Part shown: positions 1 through 7,123 of the stretch, one piece after another
Position numbering within the stretch: position 1 is the stretch's first letter
Layout: the number at the start of each line of letters is the position of its first letter
Source of the DNA: Pseudobutyrivibrio ruminis HUN009
Lineage (GTDB): Bacteria > Bacillota > Clostridia > Lachnospirales > Lachnospiraceae
Direction of reading: 5' to 3'
NCBI RefSeq assembly: GCF_000703005.1
Contig: NZ_JNLH01000001.1
Location: forward strand, 399,501 to 463,500
DNA: 64,000 bases
Position numbers and translations under genes: made by a program
The notes under the pieces: model-generated
Databases searched by the model: none
What the model was told of the DNA's origin: nothing
The model's input: only the letters and a program-made list of their open reading frames with translations

Positions 1-28
1 TTTGTTTGTTGTATCTCGCGAAGCAATA

Positions 29-295
29 CTACTGTTCAAAACACCTATATAAATAAACAATAGCAAGTATTATTGTAGCAACCACATGAATAACAGCAAA
101 TGGTTTGAGTGATACCTGCGCTGTAAACCAAGCGATAGGTGATATAAGTCCTGTCAAAAATACTATGGCTGCAATAATTACATGCTTCAAAGTAAAAGCA
201 TTCTTCGTTATCGCATTAAAAGCCTCAAGTAAAAGTAATACAACAACTGGTAATATAATAGTATCTATCTTAGATAAGAAAATAATTGTTAACAT
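29..295 (-). CDS. small three-helix membrane protein
   Basis: This 88-residue protein has no family I recognise. Its sequence is almost entirely hydrophobic, with three likely membrane segments at about residues 10-25, 38-58 and 65-83, a short charged end (YRCFEQ) and no signal cleavage motif. A strong GGGAGG site lies six bases before the ATG, which supports the start and argues that the frame is really translated. It is the last complete gene at the left edge, and the opposite-strand frame overlapping it lacks such a site. It sits downstream of a lipoprotein gene on the same strand with an 86-base gap. Function unknown; a small integral membrane protein is as far as the sequence goes. Confidence 0.6.
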   Translation of the reverse strand: MLTIIFLSKIDTIILPVVVLLLLEAFNAITKNAFTLKHVIIAAIVFLTGLISPIAWFTAQVSLKPFAVIHVVATIILAIVYLYRCFEQ

Positions 296-381
296 ATTAA
301 TCCTCCCTGTATATAAAACAAATCATTGAAATCAAGTCATGTTAAAATTCCTTCGATTTTTACATTTCAATTCACTCCTAT

Positions 382-1389
382 TTACTCTGCCGGCATCCAT
401 GTCTGTAGAGTGGTAATGGAGCCGTCTTCAGCAATATAATTAAGTACCTGGTTTTCTCCACTAATGCCATTTACTAATTCTCCACCGCCCATTACCTTAG
501 AATAAGCATAAATCGTATCTACTCCATAAGAACTTCCGTCACTATAATAGTCTACATACTTGACATCATAAGCGTTAGTATCCTTTTCGTTCCCACTAAT
601 ATCATATAAACGAATTCCTCTTTCAGCATTTTCATTCCAAAGATAGCCACCTACACTTTCATCATATTCCCCAAGCTCTTCATACTTAATCTCAGCAACT
701 ATCTCGCCATCTAGGTAAAATGAATCGTACATATTCTGATAGATATATCCATCTTCCACTCCAAAAGTAATATGTTGTAATTCAGTCTCCTCAATCTCTT
801 CACATGATTCTAAATCAAACTTGTGTAACGTTGCATATTCATAATCAGAATCAGTGCCCATCTCGTACACATAGGTCCAATAGTACAGTGTGTCATTTGC
901 AACTATAGGCTTTGCGCCGTCTGTGAGATATTCCCCTTTGTAATCCTCTAGAGAAAATCTATATATTTGATATTGAGAATCATCAGTCCCAACATATTTA
1001 TCCCACGCACAATAAATATATCCCTTGTAAACACTTATACTGTTAAATCCATTTGTGCCGTCATTAGAAACTATCTCTATTTCTTCGCCAGTAGATAAAT
1101 CCCTTGCTATTATGCCCGTATGACATCCACCTCCTGCAACTGCATAATAAAGGATTCCGTCATAAACAGCTCCTGGTCCAGAAGTCACCATACCTTCAGG
1201 CTCTTGATATTCAATTATCTCATCTTCCGAAACTTCCTCTATAATATTAGAACTAGTATCAGCTGCTATTTCTTCCACAACTTGAGGTGTGTCTTCAACA
1301 ACTTCTACATTGGTATTTGATGCTCCGCATCCTGAAAATATCACTGTAGCCATCACAAGTGACATTAAAAAACTAAAATTCTTTCTCAT
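382..1389 (-). CDS. secreted lipoprotein of unknown function
   Basis: The 335-residue product begins MRKN, has a hydrophobic stretch and a lipobox (FSGC) near residue 21, so it is expected to be lipid-anchored on the outer face of the membrane. An acidic, low-complexity linker follows (residues 25-60), then a mostly beta-rich region with repeated aromatic/glycine blocks, including two YDGILYY/YKGYIYC-like blocks reminiscent of beta-propeller blades such as DUF5050. The start was set at the third in-frame ATG, because GGAGG lies seven bases before it; two upstream in-frame starts are too close to or before this site. A 46-base promoter-region motif shared with the gene at 13834-13980 lies about 63 bases upstream. 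No partner or substrate can be assigned. Confidence 0.75.
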   Translation of the reverse strand: MRKNFSFLMSLVMATVIFSGCGASNTNVEVVEDTPQVVEEIAADTSSNIIEEVSEDEIIEYQEPEGMVTSGPGAVYDGILYYAVAGGGCHTGIIARDLSTGEEIEIVSNDGTNGFNSISVYKGYIYCAWDKYVGTDDSQYQIYRFSLEDYKGEYLTDGAKPIVANDTLYYWTYVYEMGTDSDYEYATLHKFDLESCEEIEETELQHITFGVEDGYIYQNMYDSFYLDGEIVAEIKYEELGEYDESVGGYLWNENAERGIRLYDISGNEKDTNAYDVKYVDYYSDGSSYGVDTIYAYSKVMGGGELVNGISGENQVLNYIAEDGSITTLQTWMPAE

Positions 1390-1451
1390 TTTCATTCCTC
1401 CATTTTGTACAGTCTTCAAAATATTGCTACCTTCTTTTGTAACATTTGTTG

Positions 1452-1497
1452 CTTATGAAGATATAATAGTAAAATACGTTTTGAAAATACTGTACAC
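1452..1497 (-). promoter_or_regulatory. 46-bp promoter-region motif, copy 1
   Basis: Reading on the minus strand it runs GTGTACAG...TTCAAAACGTAT...CTATTATA. About 36 of 46 positions match 14015-14060, at the same length and without gaps, and both copies lie 35-65 bases upstream of a minus-strand start codon. A looser third match is at 12171-12209. This is probably a promoter with an activator or alternative-sigma site; I cannot name the factor. Confidence 0.45.
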
Positions 1498-1499
1498 AT

Positions 1500-3158
1500 C
1501 TAGTTTTTATCATTATCATCAAACCATGCGTTTATTACTGCCTTTATTCCAGCGTAAATAGCTCCTACACTAATTAAGCCTACAACCAGCAAGAAAAATA
1601 TAACAGCTCCATGTGCCGTTGGACTGAGTTGTGAATATTCACTTTGCGGACCACTAAATTTAGCTATAAAATCAAAACAGTCTGTTAGAGCAGATGATAT
1701 TCCAAGCAATGCAAACAATCCCATTATTGCTTGAAGTTTGTTGTCTCGTTTCTTCTCTTTTTCTTCTTGCTCCTTTTGGATTCGATCGTCTTCAGCTTCT
1801 CTTTCTTCCCTTTGTAGACTATCTAATGCCGCCAGACCACTGCTCACACTTTTTACATCTTCATGAATTCTGTATCTATCTTTAAGATAAATGTAATACT
1901 CATTTTGATGGTGAATATAGCTAACAGATGTTGCCATGCTTTTTGCTAGAAATAGATTAATCTCCCCGTATAATTTAGTAATCTCACTGTCAATCGGATT
2001 AACTAGATACTTGGATACTTCACCAGATAAATCCGATTGAATTCTCTCTGCATAATGTAAAAGGGAATATGACTGGAATACTATTCTAAGGAAAAGATCA
2101 AAATAATCTCCTTCAACCTTTTTTAGGAGCCCACTTTTCATCATCTCGGTATCACCAGCACTTATAATTGCACTGCCTTCCTTAGCTGCATACCACTGTA
2201 TATTTTCAAAAGGTTTATAACCTTCATTCTCAACTTCAGAAGTCATCTTGTAGGAATCTGTATATCCCTTAGATAAGTAAAATGCAACTTCCAGTAATTC
2301 GTTTGATGTTAAATTTTCTCCGAAGGAAACATATGAAAACAACAGGCTCTTATCTGGAACCATATTCTTTTCCAATTGAATATCAGGATTCCCCACAATT
2401 TCACAATCTTTTCCACTAAGTAATGAGTATGCCATTTTTAATTTTGACTTATAGGATGATTTTCGACATGCAAAATATGATGGTTTTAAATCTGCAATTT
2501 GCTCATGAATCCATTCCGCTAACGAGAAAGGAGCTCCATATCTAATGATTTCCTTATTATCCTTTATTATTTTTCTTTCACAAATATATCCAAAAGCTGG
2601 TTGACACATTGTTGTCCGCCAAAGATTTAAGCTTTCCGTTCTATTTAATTCTTTAATATTATTTTGAAAAGCAATCAATTCGTCAGAACTAATATTATCC
2701 GGAAGCATTAGTTCATACCAGATTATTCCTATACCATTTTTGAATAAAAGCAAACCTAGGTTATTAATTATAATCTTCCAACTATTATTGAAGAATCCAT
2801 TTTTTCCAAAAGTGTTATCATAAAGCAACGAATCAGCACCTAACAACCCCTTTCCGTTACTCTCCTCACTTAAAGAACTATCTTTATGTAACCAACTAGC
2901 GCCAACATTGTTATCGCCAATGCCTTCCTCGCTGGATTGATCATCAAATCTGAATTCATTTCGAACATATTCGTAAATATCACTTTCGGCTTTAGCTTCT
3001 GTCTGTCGAATCCATAGAGAAACCTCTTTCCCACTTTTAGTAGAGGCGGTTTGGCATTCTATCATATCGACTGCCTCTTCAAAGCTATATTCCTCACCCA
3101 CTCTAAACGGAATTACATATCTCATACTCAACGACTGAACACTATAATTCTTTTCCAT
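1500..3158 (-). CDS. membrane-anchored protein with two C-terminal helices (CorA-like topology)
   Basis: The 552-residue product has a long soluble N-terminal part, a highly charged, probably coiled-coil stretch (about residues 440-473, rich in E, K and R), then two membrane helices at about 475-497 and 517-538 joined by a short loop, and a short acidic tail. This topology resembles CorA-type channels and the CorA-like or two-helix effectors found in defence loci, but the GMN motif of CorA is absent, so ion transport is not claimed. GGAGG lies ten bases before the ATG. It is the most downstream gene of the accessory run and follows a receiver-domain gene that carries a stop codon. Low GC and unfamiliar composition fit an accessory gene. 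A membrane-acting effector is an inference only. Confidence 0.6.
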   Translation of the reverse strand: MEKNYSVQSLSMRYVIPFRVGEEYSFEEAVDMIECQTASTKSGKEVSLWIRQTEAKAESDIYEYVRNEFRFDDQSSEEGIGDNNVGASWLHKDSSLSEESNGKGLLGADSLLYDNTFGKNGFFNNSWKIIINNLGLLLFKNGIGIIWYELMLPDNISSDELIAFQNNIKELNRTESLNLWRTTMCQPAFGYICERKIIKDNKEIIRYGAPFSLAEWIHEQIADLKPSYFACRKSSYKSKLKMAYSLLSGKDCEIVGNPDIQLEKNMVPDKSLLFSYVSFGENLTSNELLEVAFYLSKGYTDSYKMTSEVENEGYKPFENIQWYAAKEGSAIISAGDTEMMKSGLLKKVEGDYFDLFLRIVFQSYSLLHYAERIQSDLSGEVSKYLVNPIDSEITKLYGEINLFLAKSMATSVSYIHHQNEYYIYLKDRYRIHEDVKSVSSGLAALDSLQREEREAEDDRIQKEQEEKEKKRDNKLQAIMGLFALLGISSALTDCFDFIAKFSGPQSEYSQLSPTAHGAVIFFLLVVGLISVGAIYAGIKAVINAWFDDNDKN

Positions 3159-3204
3159 GTAAATATTTCCTCCAACTAATCTAGCGAGAATTTTTAATAC
3201 TAAT

Positions 3205-3609
3205 CTATATAATAACAGACTTTAGTAGCTGCTCTAGCACAGTTTCCCAATCCAAACTATCCTGACATTGCACTGCGCCAATAACATTTGATGAACCAGC
3301 GTAGTTATACTGAATAGTAGAACAAATAATAACAGGGATTGCTATTCTTTGCAATTGAAGATTCTTTATTAATTCGTCTCCAGAACCATGATCTGCTCCT
3401 CCAGAATATAGTGGATACCACATATCAGAAATAATAAAGTCATACATTTCATCTTATTGTAAAAATGATTCAATCAACTCCATACCATCTTCTAGATTTC
3501 TTACCCAATCAATATTAGCCTCGCCAATACGCTTAATCACTCTAGCTATCTTGCTATGCTTAATCGCATTATCTTCTAAATTTAATACTCTCAACACTCT
3601 ATTTGCCAT
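3205..3609 (-). pseudogene. receiver (CheY-like) domain gene interrupted by an in-frame stop
   Basis: Two adjacent open frames are in the same phase and together make one receiver domain of about 134 residues. The first part carries the acidic pair in VLNLEDN and helix 1; the second part carries the phospho-acceptor strand DFIISDMW and the hydrophobic strand IPVIICST. They are separated by a single TAA (on the minus strand CAA TAA GAT GAA ATG) at about 3454-3456, where a lysine codon AAA would be a one-base change. The start is the ATG at 3609, with GGAGGG seven bases upstream. There is no DNA-binding domain, so the intact form would be a stand-alone receiver. A recent nonsense mutation is most likely; readthrough, re-initiation at the internal ATG (3447) or a sequencing error are alternatives. 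Confidence 0.7.
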
Positions 3610-3775
3610 AAGTAATCCCTCCGCATCAATTTTACTAATTACATAAGAACTCATCAATAAAGCACCTGGAAGCTTTTTTAGAAGTTAAATCCATAAAGGA
3701 TTCAACGCCCAGCCAAGCAACTCAATTGATTTATTGAATATATCCATCCATGTTTTGATAAAAATGGACATATAA

Positions 3776-3798
3776 AAAAAGCCCATGTCGGGCTTTTT
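3776..3798. terminator. bidirectional rho-independent terminator
   Basis: AAAAAGCCC, loop ATGTC, GGGCTTTTT: a nine-pair stem with A and T tracts on either side, so it can act on both strands. It lies just upstream of the broken receiver gene on the minus strand and downstream of the decayed frame. Confidence 0.7.
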
Positions 3799-3816
3799 CA
3801 AAATCTATACCCCTAG

Positions 3817-4040
3817 CTAATTCGTGATATAGGCACTTTGTCTATTTTTACTACTAGCTAAAGCTTTTGCTTGGTCATCAATTATTTCTTGATTTTGTGC
3901 AAATTAGCTTTTGCATCACTAATAACTTTTCCGCATCCATCTTATTAATTTTTGTTCATCATACAGAGTTAAGGCATTGGAAAAGATTTTAATAAAACCA
4001 AAACTGTCACCCTTATAAAACTCAGTTGACTTGCTTCAAG
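3817..4040 (-). pseudogene. decayed remnant of an unidentified gene
   Basis: The 440-base gap between the receiver gene and the next gene is not empty. On the minus strand, three frames give protein-like stretches that run one into another: one beginning EFYKGDSFGFIKIF and continuing to NALTLYDEQKLI, then NKMDAEK in a second frame, then DAKANLHKIK and NQEIIDDQAKALASS in later frames ending at a TAG (3817-3819). At least two frameshifts and one internal stop break it. The pieces are lysine/glutamine-rich and helical in character, with no motif I recognise. It lies between two genes of the accessory run and was probably one more member of it. Confidence 0.4.
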
Positions 4041-4042
4041 CA

Positions 4043-4074
4043 TTTTAACCGATTGGTATTCCAATCGGTTAAAA
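4043..4074. repeat. perfect 14-bp inverted repeat
   Basis: TTTTAACCGATTGG, loop TATT, CCAATCGGTTAAAA. It lies 28 bases after the stop of the 4102-4887 gene. The T and A runs are on the wrong sides for an intrinsic terminator, so it may be a 3'-end RNA hairpin, a processing site or a protein-binding palindrome. Confidence 0.6.
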
Positions 4075-4101
4075 TTTGGAGGTTACATATATTTGACACA
4101 T

Positions 4102-4887
4102 CTAATAAGAACTACTCTCGATACAATCAAATAGCCACTTATATTTGACCTGCACTTGATTAACTATCATCATAGCTTCATGGCATAAACCATTCGAATC
4201 AGTATGTGCTGCTAAAAGTGATATGTCCTTAATCCACTCGCCTTGTACTCCGCTAGCTTTGAACTCTTTGATTATTTTTTTCTTTTCTCTGTCCTTATAA
4301 CGTTTTTCTGTGCTACTAGAATCACTACTATACTCACACTCTTTAACCGAATCTGCGACTTTTTTTATATAGGACATCTCCCACGAAAGCCGTAATATCA
4401 ATGCCAACTGTTCGTTGTGATTAGTATGATTTTTATTCCGTCCCATCTTTTTATCTAATAACTCAAACAATTCACAGTTAAGGTCTTTTAAGAAACTATG
4501 ATAATTATTGTATTTTTTTACCATATTTGCAGCGGCATTATCAATTAAAAACAGACTAACCACATCTTCTATCTCTGGAATCCAAAATTCTTCATGTGGA
4601 TGCCCTTGTCGTCTAGCTTGAATTTCCTTCACCTTTAACAAAGTGCAATCTTCAATTAGTTTTGAATAACTGGTAATTATATATTCTAAGGTATCATATC
4701 GTATTGTTTTTGCATTATTCTCACTGACCAAATATGATGGCATCATTAGTTCTACTTCTCCACCAGTATCCAATTTCTTGAAAAACTCGGAAATAGTTGT
4801 TATATCCTCAATTCTACGCTTCATTTGCTCATTTGAAAACTTATCACTGAATACTGAGCGTCTTATTTCATTAATCAATTGGCTCAT
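4102..4887 (-). CDS. unknown soluble protein of accessory run
   Basis: This 261-residue protein is not a family I recognise. It is predicted mostly helical and soluble, with no signal peptide or membrane segment. It has a conspicuous charged patch near residues 190-210 (a run of serines followed by KRYKDREKKK) and a tryptophan in the C-terminal part. GAGGAA precedes the ATG by six bases. It starts 18 bases after the stop of the 4906-6477 gene, so the two are almost certainly co-transcribed, and it may form a complex with that product. Low GC and rare-codon-rich composition match the surrounding island. A perfect hairpin follows its stop codon. Confidence 0.6.
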   Translation of the reverse strand: MSQLINEIRRSVFSDKFSNEQMKRRIEDITTISEFFKKLDTGGEVELMMPSYLVSENNAKTIRYDTLEYIITSYSKLIEDCTLLKVKEIQARRQGHPHEEFWIPEIEDVVSLFLIDNAAANMVKKYNNYHSFLKDLNCELFELLDKKMGRNKNHTNHNEQLALILRLSWEMSYIKKVADSVKECEYSSDSSSTEKRYKDREKKKIIKEFKASGVQGEWIKDISLLAAHTDSNGLCHEAMMIVNQVQVKYKWLFDCIESSSY

Positions 4888-4905
4888 AATAGTTCCTCTA
4901 TTACA

Positions 4906-6477
4906 TTATCTATTTTGAAAATACTTAAAATTATCATCGTTATTAATTATTTTTATCAGCTTAGCTGATTGTTCTATTGGATGTTCTTTAATATACTCAT
5001 CAATAAAGTATTTGAAATCATCTATACTATTGAATATAGTTAGATTATTACTGTCCGAACTGATTAGAGGTAACAAATATGTAATTGTCCCCTTCATATG
5101 TTCAATAAGCTCTAATGACGCCATATTTACAGTTTTATATAATCTTGCTGATATTGAATCCTCACTACTATCCACAGTTACTTTCAACTCATTAATTGCA
5201 GCTTCAAATTTTAAGCTTAAATCCTTTCCTTTATCGTCTTTTTTTAGTTCATAGTAGTGTGATAGAATACTACATTCTGCCAACATGAATACATCTATTT
5301 GAATTGACTTCTTCTGAGGTTTTTCTGCCATGTTATTAATCTGTCTTATTAAGGCATCTTTTTTTGCTTCAAGTGAATTCTGATTTATATGTCTAATTAG
5401 TGGATATAATACCAAGGAGGCAAAATATGATTCTGAATAACTATTTCCATCCCAATATATTTTTTCAACATATGGATTGATTGTATTTATCACATCCAAA
5501 AAATAATAATTAACTTTTTCAGAATCTCTTTTCTCACTTTTTAACCTATCAAGTACCCTTTTATAACATCCAATGACACTAGTATTGTTAGAATAGTATA
5601 ACTCTACAATTTTATCAAACTCTGAAACGTTATAATATATGGTATTAATTCCATCCTCCCATTCCAATACCATATTACGCAAGAGATTCGAAAACATACA
5701 TCCTGGATTTGAACTTATAGAATATTTCTCTCCTTTAAAATCATAATCAATATGTTCCTCTTTTGATACATCAAAATGGGCCTCATCTATAAACCTATTT
5801 ACATCTTCTTTATATTTATCAAATATCCCCTTATATTTTAAAGAATACCCCTCAACATATTTATTTACATCTTCAATTTGTTTAATAAAAGCATCGATAA
5901 AGTCAATAATATGAATCGGCCATCTACGCAATTCATGAAGTGGAGGTAATACAAAATCTGATGCATCCTCAGTAGCGTCGTTATCAGGATGCCCATGATA
6001 TTTATTTCTATCATCCCTGAGCTGATCTGCAGTTTCAGCTAGCTCTGCTCTACCATTTCTTAAGTTAGTACGAACGCTTGTTGCATTGAATTGCTTACCA
6101 TCGATATCTTCCCATTCTTTAGTATTTACATTATTAGTAATAAGCATCATTCGCTTATCATACCCGTCATTCCCCCTTTTTCCTTTCTCATCTTTTTTAT
6201 CTTTTTTATCTTTATTGTAATAATCATAATAATACTTAGTAAATACCCCGACTGCATCACCGACATCAAGTCTCTTATTATTATTAGTATAATTCTTAAG
6301 ATCAACAACTTCTCTCAGCAACTTATATTTACTAGATTTTAGTATATCCTCAATGGGTTTTTCCTCCATGACTTCTATAGCGGAATTTAAAACTTTAATT
6401 GTCATCGTAAAGCATTTATTTTCCAGTTCTAGACCTATATGATATTCTTCTCTTGTAGAATAATTTTTTGAATTCAT
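4906..6477 (-). CDS. large helical protein with a HEPN-like RNxxxxH motif
   Basis: The product is about 523 residues, lysine- and aspartate-rich, soluble and mainly helical. Around residues 150-165 it has QLRDDRNKYHGHP, which fits the R-x4-6-H core of HEPN ribonuclease domains (here also the frequent R-D-x-R-N context). A lysine/aspartate-rich low-complexity segment precedes it (residues 95-110). I do not recognise the rest. The start is the ATG at 6477, with AGAGG five bases upstream; a GTG six bases earlier is too close to the site. It is the third gene of the minus-strand run that begins at 9379. If the HEPN reading is right, it would be the RNA-cleaving component of the island; the motif alone is weak evidence. 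Confidence 0.55.
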   Translation of the reverse strand: MNSKNYSTREEYHIGLELENKCFTMTIKVLNSAIEVMEEKPIEDILKSSKYKLLREVVDLKNYTNNNKRLDVGDAVGVFTKYYYDYYNKDKKDKKDEKGKRGNDGYDKRMMLITNNVNTKEWEDIDGKQFNATSVRTNLRNGRAELAETADQLRDDRNKYHGHPDNDATEDASDFVLPPLHELRRWPIHIIDFIDAFIKQIEDVNKYVEGYSLKYKGIFDKYKEDVNRFIDEAHFDVSKEEHIDYDFKGEKYSISSNPGCMFSNLLRNMVLEWEDGINTIYYNVSEFDKIVELYYSNNTSVIGCYKRVLDRLKSEKRDSEKVNYYFLDVINTINPYVEKIYWDGNSYSESYFASLVLYPLIRHINQNSLEAKKDALIRQINNMAEKPQKKSIQIDVFMLAECSILSHYYELKKDDKGKDLSLKFEAAINELKVTVDSSEDSISARLYKTVNMASLELIEHMKGTITYLLPLISSDSNNLTIFNSIDDFKYFIDEYIKEHPIEQSAKLIKIINNDDNFKYFQNR

Positions 6478-6579
6478 ATGCACCTCTATCTAAAAATCTA
6501 ACCTTTAGCCTCACAAGCCTTACATGTGTATGGCTAATTAATTTGTAATACTTTCATTTGTCATTCTTATTCCTATGGC

Positions 6580-7104
6580 TTATTCTACCGTACGAAAAGA
6601 AGCACCTGCTTTTACCCCAATGAAATAAGGTATTATTATAAATATCACCAATAGTAAAATTGTATCCACCACTCCACTATAGTCTAGATTAATCTCATAA
6701 ATAGCTTCGACAATTACAAAAATAATAGGTAATACAACTAGGAGCAATCCTACTCGATTGGAATAAGCTTTACTTGCAATACTACCAATACCAATTAATA
6801 AACCGCATAAATTCATTAAAAGAATAAAGACCAGCAACGCCAAAAATGGATGCTGATTTCCCAGAGATTCCATATATTTTCCGACACCTATAGACACATC
6901 AAGTTCTGAAGCCCAAAAAAGAGCTCCTATAAAAAGATAAAAACCTAGTATTAAAAAAGGAATAGAAATAATTTTTCTACGCTTTATAAGCAAATCTTTC
7001 CATCCATCTATATTAATATCCAACCCAAAATTATAATCCAAACAATTGTATTGTATACCTGAAAAAATAGATTCTTCCCATTCTTTAGCCAAGTCACTTT
7101 TCAC
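6580..7104 (-). CDS. four-helix membrane protein
   Basis: The 174-residue product has a cytosolic N-terminal part of about 45 residues followed by four hydrophobic segments, roughly at residues 46-66, 86-108, 117-138 and 145-165, and a short basic tail. No enzymatic motif is visible. The start is a GTG at 7104 with GGAGG nine bases upstream; the next ATG in frame lies far inside the protein. It follows the DUF3800-like gene by 19 bases, so it belongs to the same transcript. In this position it could be a membrane anchor or a pore for the island, but nothing in the sequence proves either. I do not recognise the family. Confidence 0.6.
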   Translation of the reverse strand: MKSDLAKEWEESIFSGIQYNCLDYNFGLDINIDGWKDLLIKRRKIISIPFLILGFYLFIGALFWASELDVSIGVGKYMESLGNQHPFLALLVFILLMNLCGLLIGIGSIASKAYSNRVGLLLVVLPIIFVIVEAIYEINLDYSGVVDTILLLVIFIIIPYFIGVKAGASFRTVE

Positions 7105-7123
7105 GATTTAAAACCTCCTCTAC

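Noticed and set aside
4043..4074. Intrinsic terminator
   Set aside because: T and A runs lie on the outside in the wrong order for a terminator on either strand.
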